Shown here: positions 55,409 through 62,311 of the stretch, one piece after another | How positions within the stretch are numbered: the first letter of the stretch is position 1 | Layout of the letters: each line of letters starts with the position of its first letter | Source of the DNA: Lentimicrobium sp. | Lineage (GTDB): Bacteria; Bacteroidota; Bacteroidia; Bacteroidales; Lentimicrobiaceae | NCBI GenBank assembly: GCA_019429275.1 | Contig: JAHYJC010000011.1 | Span: 1-64,000, forward strand | Direction of reading: 5' to 3' | Length of the DNA: 64,000 bases | The notes under the pieces: generated by a model | Told to the model about the DNA's origin: nothing | The model's database searches: none | Seen by the model: only the letters and a program-made list of their open reading frames with translations | Position numbers and translations under genes: made by a program

Positions 55409-56299
55409 ATGAAAAAGTCAATTGTAATTGCTGTATTGCTGATGATAACTCTCATTGCTAAAAGTCAGCATCTGGTTCAGGAAAATAAAACCTGGAACGT
55501 TATTGAATCAATGAATTTTGGTGGAAGTTTCACACAATCATTCAGGATATCGGGCGATACTACCCTGGGCCAATCCGTTTACAAAATACTCTTGGCAACC
55601 TATGACACCACGCTAATAAACTGGGAATTTTTCGGAGGTATCCGGGAGTTTGATAACCAGGTTTTTCTTTACCATGCTTCCTCTGAAACAGAAGCGATGC
55701 TTTATGATTTTAATCTGGAAGTCGGCAGTACATTTAATTCTATCAATCTTGTTTGGGATTGCCCGATAGAATTATCGGTCTCATCAATTGAAACAATCAC
55801 GCTTGCAAACGGTGAAGAAGCCCAACAAATCAATTTCGGCTTCAATGGATTTCACGAGGAGCAATGGATAGCCGGAATAGGCAGCCTCAATGGGTTGGTG
55901 AATATCGGCACAAATCAGTGCATCACAGATGTTTGGTCTGACCTGAGTTGTTGCTATCTTGGAGATGAATTGATTTTTCAAAATCCGGGCATTAATAGCT
56001 GCTTTGTGTATACTTTGGGTACGCCACAAAATGTGATTCACACTAATCCTATAATCTATCCAAACCCGTTTTCTGATGGTTTTATTTTAGAATTTAATTT
56101 CCTGCCATTACAAAACTATCACCTTCAAATTATCAATTCAATGGGTCAGATTGTTTTAAACATAGAGAACATTAGCTCAGGAAAAATCGTTGTACCCGGA
56201 AACCGGCTTTCTTCAGGAGTTCATTTCTACAGATTATTTAATGACAAAGATATGGTTGCAAGTGGAACAGTATTCAAAGAGAATGATTTAATAAGGTGA
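55409..56299 (+). CDS. Secreted protein with T9SS sorting domain
   Basis: The 296-residue protein has a signal peptide (about 1-19), a beta-rich body ('NKTWNVIESMNFGG...SFRISGDTTLGQSVYKIL', a pattern common in small Bacteroidota secreted proteins) and a sorting domain beginning 'PIIYPNPFSDGFILEF' (about residue 215). No catalytic motif is visible. It is coupled to the preceding barrel gene. Confidence 0.82.
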   Translation: MKKSIVIAVLLMITLIAKSQHLVQENKTWNVIESMNFGGSFTQSFRISGDTTLGQSVYKILLATYDTTLINWEFFGGIREFDNQVFLYHASSETEAMLYDFNLEVGSTFNSINLVWDCPIELSVSSIETITLANGEEAQQINFGFNGFHEEQWIAGIGSLNGLVNIGTNQCITDVWSDLSCCYLGDELIFQNPGINSCFVYTLGTPQNVIHTNPIIYPNPFSDGFILEFNFLPLQNYHLQIINSMGQIVLNIENISSGKIVVPGNRLSSGVHFYRLFNDKDMVASGTVFKENDLIR

Positions 56300-56326
56300 T
56301 AATTAGCTACTTATCCTTTGTATTAT

Positions 56327-56361
56327 AAAAAAAAGCTGACACAAAAATGAGTCAGCCTTAA
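56327..56361 (+). terminator. Likely terminator after the T9SS gene
   Basis: AAGCTGAC pairs with GTCAGCCTT (one bulge) near a stretch of A and T residues 28-60 bp after the stop at 56299. It also precedes the 3' end of the minus-strand tRNA, so it may work for both. Confidence 0.55.
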
Positions 56362-56371
56362 TAAGAAGTTG

Positions 56372-56445
56372 TGGGCCCACCTGGACTTGAACCAGGGACC
56401 ACCTGATTATGAGTCAGGTGCTCTAACCAACTGAGCTATAGGCCC
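56372..56445 (-). tRNA. tRNA-Ile2 (anticodon CAT, lysidine-type)
   Basis: The 74-nt sequence folds as a full cloverleaf: acceptor GGGCCTA/TGGGCCC, D arm GCTC...GAGC, anticodon stem CCTGA/TCAGG with loop CTCATAA, T arm CCTGG-TTCAAGT-CCAGG, discriminator A. CCA is not encoded. CAT alone does not separate elongator Met from Ile2, but the acceptor pairs C4-G69 and C5-G68, the TilS recognition features, favour tRNA-Ile2, which reads AUA after lysidine modification. Elongator tRNA-Met is the alternative. Confidence 0.8.
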
Positions 56446-56531
56446 TTGTGATAAAGTTGACTTTTCATCATTTTACCAACGGGTTGCAAATGTACAAAAT
56501 AATCAAAAATAGCAACCAAACTGGTAAAAAA

Positions 56532-57383
56532 TTAATATCCAACTCTTATTGCTTCGTTCAATGCCTCTTCTGAAAACTTAGTAATCGCATTTTTGTTTTT
56601 CAGAAATTCCAGCAAATGCATTGTATTAAGATTTCCCACAAGTTCATAACCCGTCATGGGGCATCCTCCAATTCCGTTCAACACGCCTTCGTACCAGCGG
56701 CAGCCGGCATCCCAGGCGGCTTCTAGTTTTTTCTGCCACTCGTTGGGCCGGGTGTGAATGTGTAATCCGAATTCATGATCAGGAAAACGATGCAGCAGTG
56801 TTGAGTAAACCTCTCCGATAAGTTCATCGGTAGCAATGCCAATGGTGTCGGCCAGCGTAATGGTTTTTATTCCTTTGCCGGCGAGTATTTCAATATGTTG
56901 CGACAGCAGATCGATGCTCCATGGGTCATTGTATGGATTACCATAGGCCATACTTAAAAAAATGCGCAGGGTTTTGTCCGAATTTTTGCAGATTTCCTGT
57001 AATCCCTCGATGGTCAAAAGGGCCTTCTCCTGATCGGAATTGATGTTTTTCATCAGAAAAGTCTCCGAAACGGAGTAAGGAAATCCGATGATATCGACTT
57101 TTTGCTGAAGCGCAGCATCCCGGCCTCCACGAAGGTTTCCAACTATTACCATCAATTTTGAGCTGCTGCCTGATTTATCGGCAAGTTCCAGCACCTTATC
57201 CTGTTCTGCCATTTGGGGAACCGCTTTGGGCGACACGAAACTCCCGAAATCAATCACATCAAAACCAACTTTCAGCAATGCATTGAGGTATGCGGCCCTT
57301 TTTTCAGGCGCAATGACATTCGGCAGACCCTGCTGGGCATCGCGGGGACTCTCGGTGAGCTTGATGGTGTCGTTTTTTTTCAT
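56532..57383 (-). CDS. Hydroxymethylglutaryl-CoA lyase
   Basis: The 283-residue TIM-barrel enzyme cleaves HMG-CoA to acetyl-CoA and acetoacetate, the last step of leucine degradation. Motifs: 'ESPRDAQQGLPNVIAPEKRAAYLNALLKVGFDVIDFGSFVSPKAVPQM' near the N-terminus, 'FLSMAYGNPY', 'ITLADTIG', and the signature 'GLHIHTRPN' plus 'YEGVLNGIGGCPMTG' with the catalytic Cys. The start is the ATG at 57383; further upstream the frame runs into the repeat array at 57399-57444. It is the last gene of the leucine-degradation unit. Confidence 0.9.
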   Translation of the reverse strand: MKKNDTIKLTESPRDAQQGLPNVIAPEKRAAYLNALLKVGFDVIDFGSFVSPKAVPQMAEQDKVLELADKSGSSSKLMVIVGNLRGGRDAALQQKVDIIGFPYSVSETFLMKNINSDQEKALLTIEGLQEICKNSDKTLRIFLSMAYGNPYNDPWSIDLLSQHIEILAGKGIKTITLADTIGIATDELIGEVYSTLLHRFPDHEFGLHIHTRPNEWQKKLEAAWDAGCRWYEGVLNGIGGCPMTGYELVGNLNTMHLLEFLKNKNAITKFSEEALNEAIRVGY

Positions 57384-57398
57384 CGGAATTTGGTTAAA

Positions 57399-57444
57399 GG
57401 GGCGAGGGACGAATTTGGGGACGAGGGACGAAATTAGGGACGGG
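57399..57444 (+). repeat. Left inverted array of cassette 1 (GGGACGA units)
   Basis: An array built on GGGACGA with spacers, beginning GGGGCGAGGGACGAA. Its outer 15 bp and a second GGGACGAGGGACGAA block reappear inverted in the array at 57911-57963. The edge lies 15 nt upstream of the HMG-CoA lyase ATG. Confidence 0.85.
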
Positions 57445-57467
57445 AGCACTCCGAAATTGAGATACGC

Positions 57468-57833
57468 TTAGTGTTTTGTCTTTGTTTCCAATGTTTGAAT
57501 TGCTTTTGTTTCCATCGATATGATGTCATCAAGTTTCAGAATTCTGGCGTTTATAATTTCCGGCTCCAACAGGTGACTGCTTTTTCGGTACCAACCTTTT
57601 GATTCTCTGGCTGAACCCCGGCTAATCCGGAGAAATTGTGGATATTCTTTTCCAAATCCCCGGCCATATCCCTCTTCAATATTTGCGCTTATCGAACCAA
57701 CAGATCTCACCAACTGTCTGGCGATCTCTTTGCCCCTGAAATCGAGCATAAGTGTTTCTGTGTCGGTCCACATCTCATCCCAAAGTTCCATCGAGAGATT
57801 GTAAAATCTGACTTCTTCAAGACGATCTTTCAT
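57468..57833 (-). CDS. Four-helix-bundle protein (23S rRNA intervening-sequence protein family), cassette 1
   Basis: The 121-residue protein has the family pattern: 'VRFYNLSMELWDEMW', 'ARQLVRSVGSISANIEEGYGRG', 'EYPQFLRISRGSARESKGWYRKS'. Members are found inside intervening sequences of 23S rRNA genes and scattered in Bacteroidota genomes; they form a pentameric helical bundle of unknown role. The gene is intact with an ATG start, on the same strand as the operon, and flanked on both sides by inverted GGGACGA arrays. It occupies the gap between acyl-CoA dehydrogenase and HMG-CoA lyase. Confidence 0.88.
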   Translation of the reverse strand: MKDRLEEVRFYNLSMELWDEMWTDTETLMLDFRGKEIARQLVRSVGSISANIEEGYGRGFGKEYPQFLRISRGSARESKGWYRKSSHLLEPEIINARILKLDDIISMETKAIQTLETKTKH

Positions 57834-57910
57834 AATTTTAAAAATTGTTAGTAATCAATAAATGATTTTTAAAAATTGTATTTACTCTTAAACCACTGCC
57901 CTTTTTACAA

Positions 57911-57963
57911 CGTCCCTCGTCCCTGAATTCGTCCCTCGTCCCTTTTTTCGTCCCTCGCCCCTC
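57911..57963 (-). repeat. Right inverted array of cassette 1 (GGGACGA units)
   Basis: Inverted copy of the left array: read on the minus strand it begins GGGGCGAGGGACGAA and contains further GGGACGAGGGACGAA blocks. It directly abuts the stop codon of the acyl-CoA dehydrogenase gene (57964). Confidence 0.85.
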
Positions 57964-59109
57964 CTAACAACCAATATACCTCGAAATCACAAGCCTCTGT
58001 ATCTCCGAAGTTCCCTCGCCTATCTGCAGCAGTCGCTGATCGCGGTAAAACCTTTCAATGGGATAATCTTTCATCAGGCCATAGCCACCGTGTATCTGAA
58101 CAGCTTCGTCGGCAACTTCTTTGGCAATTTCGGAGCAATAGAGTTTGGCCATAGCCGATTCTTTTGCAAAAGGCTGATTGGTATCTTTCAGCCAGCAGGC
58201 TTTGTAGAGCAGGTTTCGTGCAAGTTCAATTTTCAATGCCATATCAGCCAGTTTAAATGAAATGACCTGGAATTTTGAAATGGGCTGTCCGAATTGTTTG
58301 CGCTCCTGCGCATAGGCAAGGGCAAGTTCAAAGGCGCCCTGCGCACAACCAAGACCCATGGCTGCAATTGAAAGGCGGCCCGAATCAAGGGTGGAGAGCA
58401 TGATTTTTGAGCCTTCGCCGATTTTGCCCAGCACATTACTTTCCGGAACCCGGCAATCGTCGAAAAAAAGCTGAGAAGTGTCAGAGGCACGCCACATCAT
58501 TTTTCCATGCATCGTCTGTCGGGTAAAACCAGGGGTGTCCTTATCGACCAGGATGGTAGTGAACTCCTTTTTGCCCTGCCTTTCACCGGTTACAGCCTGA
58601 ACCGTTGCACCTATTGAAATATCGGCTGAACCATTGGTAATGAATATTTTTGAGCCATTGATCACCCATTCACCATTTTCGCGGGTGGCACGGGTTTTTG
58701 AGCCTCGCGAGTCAGAACCGGCATCGGGTTCGGTCAGCCCGAAAGCCCACAACGCATCTCCTGTGCAAAGCTGAGGCAGATACTTCATTTTCTGCTCCTC
58801 GGTTCCATAATAATACAGCGGACCGACTCCCAGGGAGTTGTGTGCGGCAAGTGTCGCCGCCTGGGAACCATCGATGCGGGCAAGCTCCTCCACCGCAATG
58901 ATGTAGGAAATATAGTCCATCTCCTGTCCGCCGTACTTTTGCGGCAGGTAAATGCCAAATAATCCCAGTTCTCCCATTTTACGGGTTAATTCGGTTGAGA
59001 ACTCTGCTTTTTCATCGAGTTCCTGTGCCACCGGCCTGATTTCGCGCTCAGCAAAATTGCGAACGGTTTCCCGGATCATTTGATGTTCTTCACTCAGATT
59101 AAAGTCCAT
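57964..59109 (-). CDS. Acyl-CoA dehydrogenase (probably isovaleryl-CoA)
   Basis: The 381-residue flavoenzyme shows the family signatures 'LTEPDAGSDSRGSKTRA' and 'VQIHGGYGLMKDYPIERFYRDQRLLQIGEGTSEIQRLVISRYI'. In 'IGEGTSE' the Glu position matches the short/medium-chain type catalytic base; isovaleryl-CoA dehydrogenases have it elsewhere, so the exact substrate is uncertain and rests on context. The start is the ATG at 59109 ('MDFNLSEEHQMIRETV'); a GTG at 59145 lies in a repeat array and is rejected. It lies in an operon with HMG-CoA lyase, a biotin carboxylase and an enoyl-CoA hydratase. Confidence 0.9.
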   Translation of the reverse strand: MDFNLSEEHQMIRETVRNFAEREIRPVAQELDEKAEFSTELTRKMGELGLFGIYLPQKYGGQEMDYISYIIAVEELARIDGSQAATLAAHNSLGVGPLYYYGTEEQKMKYLPQLCTGDALWAFGLTEPDAGSDSRGSKTRATRENGEWVINGSKIFITNGSADISIGATVQAVTGERQGKKEFTTILVDKDTPGFTRQTMHGKMMWRASDTSQLFFDDCRVPESNVLGKIGEGSKIMLSTLDSGRLSIAAMGLGCAQGAFELALAYAQERKQFGQPISKFQVISFKLADMALKIELARNLLYKACWLKDTNQPFAKESAMAKLYCSEIAKEVADEAVQIHGGYGLMKDYPIERFYRDQRLLQIGEGTSEIQRLVISRYIGC

Positions 59110-59124
59110 AATATTTAATTTTTT

Positions 59125-59154
59125 GCCACTAAGTCTCAAAGGCACAAAGGCTCA
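59125..59154 (+). repeat. Left inverted array of cassette 2 (CACTAAGG-like octamers)
   Basis: Starts GCCACTAAG and continues with degenerate octamers (CACTAAGT, CTCAAAGG, CACAAAGG). It lies 15 nt upstream of the acyl-CoA dehydrogenase ATG. Its outer end TGCCACTAAG is repeated inverted at the far end of the cassette (59631-59640). Confidence 0.75.
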
Positions 59155-59173
59155 CTAGAATTTTTAAATGTTT

Positions 59174-59569
59174 TTACCTGATAAACCTCTTTATTCCATC
59201 TTTAATTAAAGGAACATTAAAATTTATCAGATATCCGAGCCGTTTATCTGTTAAACGTAAGTGACTGATTACTTGTGATACCCATACAGGATTTATTGTT
59301 TCAACCGCTTTTAATTCGCAAATGACCAAATCATTCACAATTTAATCCAATCGCAACCCTTCTTCAAAAATAAGCCCATCAAAAACAATCGGTATATCGA
59401 GTTGTCGTTTTGTTTCAAAACCCGCTTTGGTGAGAACATGACAAAAACAAACTTCATATACTCTTTCTAATAGACCAGGTCCAAGTTCCTTATGAACAAG
59501 GTATGCTGCTTCAACGACTGCTTTTCCAATTCTTTCTTCTTGTTCTGTAAGTTTATGATATTGAAGCAT
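59174..59569 (-). pseudogene. GxxExxY protein gene with internal stop, cassette 2
   Basis: The gene reads from the ATG at 59569 through the family motif 'GPGLLERVYE' (GxxExxY) to 'EEGLRLD', where a TAA (59342-59344) interrupts it. The same frame then continues without further defect through 'NDLVICELKAVETINPVWVSQVISHLRLTDKRLGYLINFNVPLIKDGIKRF' to a natural stop at 59174, so a single nonsense codon splits an otherwise complete ~130-residue gene. The family is a small nuclease-like fold of unknown role, frequent in Bacteroidota and often near short repeats. The gene is flanked by inverted octamer arrays and sits between biotin carboxylase and acyl-CoA dehydrogenase. Confidence 0.82.
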
Positions 59570-59603
59570 TTTAACTTAATTTAAGACGGATAATCTTGCA
59601 AAT

Positions 59604-59640
59604 ATCTTTGTGTAACTTAGAGGCTTAGTGCCTTAGTGGC
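59604..59640 (-). repeat. Right inverted array of cassette 2 (CACTAAGG-like octamers)
   Basis: Read on the minus strand it runs GCCACTAAGGCACTAAGCC and on through CTCTAAG to ACACAAAG. The first 9-10 bases match the outer end of the left array exactly and later units keep the C-x-C-x-AAG octamer phase. It ends 7 nt from the biotin carboxylase stop. Confidence 0.75.
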
Positions 59641-59647
59641 ATAAAAA

Positions 59648-61621
59648 TTATTCCAGCTGCACCAACCTTGCACTCCCATCTACCATTTCTCCTTCTTTCA
59701 CAAGTAAATTTTCCACTACTCCATCTTTGGGGCTCAGGATATTGTTTTCCATTTTCATGGCTTCCACTACCAAAATTACTTCACCTTTTTTAACTGAGTC
59801 ACCTTCTTTGAAATTTATTTTCAGAACCTTGCCGGGCATAGGTGAAAAAATATTTCCTGAATCTGTATTCATGGCTCCGGTTTCAGAGAAGGTCGTTTCA
59901 TCAGGACCGGCCATATCGGGGCGCTCCACCAGAAAATCAAAACCTTTATGGCTTACCATAAAACGGCCTTTCTCATCTTCACTTACATAAACGATGTGAC
60001 TGATGCCATTCAGGCAGAGCCTGGACTGCTTTTTTGCTGACGAAAACTCAGCTTCTCCTTCTTTTGCGCCCAGCATAAAATTTACACGCCCGTTCCTGTT
60101 TTTCAGAATACTGACTGTAAATCTTTTCCCGTCCATCATTACTTCAGGGTGCTGAATATGTCTCCAGTACCCAATGGTTTGCCAGATGTTTTCGGTATTT
60201 TCGTGTTTTGCAGCCAGGCTTTTCAAAAATCCGGCCATCAATGGAATTTCAGGATCTATGGTAGATTTCAGGCTTTCGGCAAAACCAACCAACTCCTGCA
60301 GCTGATCATCAATATACCTGGTGGTGATGGTGTTTTCAATAAATGAGGGATGATGCATCATGCCTGCCAGAAATGAAATATTGGTGCGAATTCCCAGCAC
60401 CGCATAATTTTCCAGCGCTGAAATCATACTTACTCTGGCATCTTCTCTTGATTCTCCCCATGTGATAAGTTTGCCAATCATAGGATCGAAAAACGAATGA
60501 ATCTGTCCACTGCCGGCAATCTCCATGCTGTCAACCCTGATTTTGAGGCCGGTTGGCTCGTGATACAAATGGATAAACCCTGGTGAAGGCATAAAATTAT
60601 TGGCTGGATCTTCGGCATAAATGCGGCACTCAATGGCGTGTCCGTTCTGATGCAGGTCTTGCTGCCTGAGTCTCAGAGGTTCTCCTGTTGCTATGCGCAA
60701 CTGTTCTTCAACAAGGTCAACTCCGGTTGTCATTTCCGTTACAGGATGCTCTACCTGAATGCGGGTGTTCATCTCAAGAAAGTAATAATTCAGCTCGCTG
60801 TCGACCAGAAATTCAATGGTTCCTGCGCTGTAATAACCGATTGAAGAAGCGAGTTTTACGGCCGAGTTACACATTTTTTCACGAACTTTAGGTGTGAGGG
60901 TAGGTGAAGGAGCTTCTTCCACAATTTTCTGATGCCGCCGCTGGGCTGAACATTCACGTTCAAAAAGATGAACCATATTGCCATGTTTATCTCCCAGCAC
61001 CTGAACCTCAATATGGCGTGGATTTTCAACAAATCTTTCAATGTAGATGGTTCCGTCGCCGAAATAATTCAGGGCTTCACGCGAAGTGGTTTCGAGGGCC
61101 GAAGCCAACTCTTCTTCCGAACGGACAATGCGCATGCCTTTTCCTCCTCCACCTGCCGCCGCTTTAATGAGCATCGGGAAACCGACAAAAGCATGATTTT
61201 TCAGCAATTCGTCAGGTGAACCGGTTATGCCGTTGGTTACCGGCACACCAAATTTTACAGCTACTGCCCGGGCGGCAATTTTATTTCCCATCGCCCTGAC
61301 AGAATCAGCTGAAGGCCCAACGAAAAGCAAACCTTCGCGCTCGCAGGCTTCTGAAAACAATGGATTTTCTGAAAGAAAACCATAACCGGGATGTATGGCT
61401 GTAGCGCCGGTTTTTCTGGCTGCCGACAGAATGGCTTCAATATTGAGATAAGTTTCAGCAAGGCTTTCACCAGGAAGCAGCACTGCCTCATCGGCTTGCA
61501 ACACATGTTGAGTCATACTGTCGTGATGTGAATATACTGCAACAGCAGAAATACCCATGCGGTGGGCAGTTCTTTGGATTCTGAGGGCGATTTCGCCACG
61601 GTTGGCTATGAGGAGTTTCAT
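59648..61621 (-). CDS. Biotin-dependent acyl-CoA carboxylase alpha subunit (probably methylcrotonyl-CoA)
   Basis: The 657-residue protein has a biotin carboxylase part (about 1-445; 'LIANRGEIALRI', 'IHPGYGFLSEN', ATP-binding 'KAAAGGGGKGMR', 'FLEMNTRIQVEHPVTE') and a C-terminal biotinyl domain with the attachment lysine in 'VVEAMKMEN' (about 625). About 660 residues and the middle domain fit methylcrotonyl-CoA or propionyl-CoA carboxylase alpha subunits; the context of HMG-CoA lyase and acyl-CoA dehydrogenase favours methylcrotonyl-CoA. The beta (carboxyltransferase) subunit is not in this window. The ATG is only 5 nt after a TCCGAAA array. Confidence 0.92.
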   Translation of the reverse strand: MKLLIANRGEIALRIQRTAHRMGISAVAVYSHHDSMTQHVLQADEAVLLPGESLAETYLNIEAILSAARKTGATAIHPGYGFLSENPLFSEACEREGLLFVGPSADSVRAMGNKIAARAVAVKFGVPVTNGITGSPDELLKNHAFVGFPMLIKAAAGGGGKGMRIVRSEEELASALETTSREALNYFGDGTIYIERFVENPRHIEVQVLGDKHGNMVHLFERECSAQRRHQKIVEEAPSPTLTPKVREKMCNSAVKLASSIGYYSAGTIEFLVDSELNYYFLEMNTRIQVEHPVTEMTTGVDLVEEQLRIATGEPLRLRQQDLHQNGHAIECRIYAEDPANNFMPSPGFIHLYHEPTGLKIRVDSMEIAGSGQIHSFFDPMIGKLITWGESREDARVSMISALENYAVLGIRTNISFLAGMMHHPSFIENTITTRYIDDQLQELVGFAESLKSTIDPEIPLMAGFLKSLAAKHENTENIWQTIGYWRHIQHPEVMMDGKRFTVSILKNRNGRVNFMLGAKEGEAEFSSAKKQSRLCLNGISHIVYVSEDEKGRFMVSHKGFDFLVERPDMAGPDETTFSETGAMNTDSGNIFSPMPGKVLKINFKEGDSVKKGEVILVVEAMKMENNILSPKDGVVENLLVKEGEMVDGSARLVQLE

Positions 61622-61626
61622 GAAAA

Positions 61627-61654
61627 TTTCGGATTTCGGATTTCGGATTTCGGA
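61627..61654 (+). repeat. Left array of cassette 3: four perfect TTTCGGA heptamers
   Basis: Four exact tandem heptamers, 28 bp, ending 5 nt before the biotin carboxylase ATG (minus). Inverted relative to the TCCGAAA units on the far side of the cassette. Confidence 0.9.
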
Positions 61655-61677
61655 TTCATTGACATTGGTACGAGATT

Positions 61678-62076
61678 TTAGCTGATTGAACCCTCCTGCA
61701 CTCCGGGCTTAAGATTTGCTTCATTTAATGATCCTTTTGCCGTTTTTATTGAACTGACTGTAATTGCAACAATCTCAGATGCCTCTTTCAACATGGGTGC
61801 AACATCTTTTTGATCGGCAAGTTCCAGAGAAATGACTAGTTCAAGCCAAAAAGCAGTTTCGTCAGATTCTTCCTCAACAATTCCCATTTTGGCGATGAAA
61901 TCTTTTGTGGACTTTGCCCTGCATGCTGCCCTGTAGTTGGCTGCGGTTGATGATGCAGATTTAATGATCTGATAAGTAATCACTTTGCTTTCCTGACTTC
62001 TGGGGAATAATTTCGTAAGCCTGATTACAGCTATTGTCAGATTCATCATTCTTTTCTGCAACTTATATTTGTCCAT
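61678..62076 (-). CDS. Four-helix-bundle protein (intervening-sequence protein family), cassette 3
   Basis: The 132-residue protein belongs to the same broad family as the gene at 57468 but to a different subgroup: 'MNLTIAVIRLTKLFP', 'ITYQIIKSASSTAANYRAACRAKSTKDFIAKMGIVEEESDETAFWLELV'. It is intact with an ATG start. It is flanked by inverted TCCGAAA/TTTCGGA arrays and fills the gap between the enoyl-CoA hydratase and biotin carboxylase genes. The function is unknown. Confidence 0.88.
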   Translation of the reverse strand: MDKYKLQKRMMNLTIAVIRLTKLFPRSQESKVITYQIIKSASSTAANYRAACRAKSTKDFIAKMGIVEEESDETAFWLELVISLELADQKDVAPMLKEASEIVAITVSSIKTAKGSLNEANLKPGVQEGSIS

Positions 62077-62169
62077 AACAATCAGAATTAAAAATGTTAA
62101 ACATTAAAGTACACTCCAAAATTAACCATTGCACAAATCTAAATTTTAAAATTAAAAACCCCAATCCCC

Positions 62170-62306
62170 AATCCGAAATCCGAAATCCGAAATTCCCAGT
62201 CCACAATCCGCACTCCGCACTCCGATATCCGCAATCCGAAATCCGAAATTCCCAGTCCACAATCCGCACTCCGCACTCCGATATCCGCAATCCGAAATCC
62301 GAAATC
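62170..62306. repeat. Right heptamer array of cassette 3, with a perfect 56-bp tandem duplication
   Basis: The array is made of TCCGAAA and variants (TCCGCAC, TCCGATA, TCCGCAA, TCCCAGT) in 7-bp phase. The segments 62195-62250 and 62251-62306 are the same 56-bp unit (eight heptamers), differing only at the last base. The three TCCGAAA units at 62172-62192 are exact inverted counterparts of the left array. It ends 5 nt from the enoyl-CoA hydratase stop. ORFs read through it ('ISDFGFRIS'-like peptides) are not genes. Confidence 0.92.
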
Positions 62307-62311
62307 AAAAA

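Noticed and set aside
56372-56445. Elongator tRNA-Met
   Set aside because: Anticodon CAT allows it, but the C4-G69 and C5-G68 acceptor pairs are those TilS recognises in tRNA-Ile2; kept as the alternative.
61627-62306. CRISPR array
   Set aside because: Units are 7 bp with no 30-40 bp spacers and no cas genes; the two sides are inverted, not direct, repeats.
57399-62306. Classical insertion sequences or transposon in the leucine operon
   Set aside because: No transposase is present, and the three cassettes do not share end sequences, so ordinary IS or MITE copies do not explain them.
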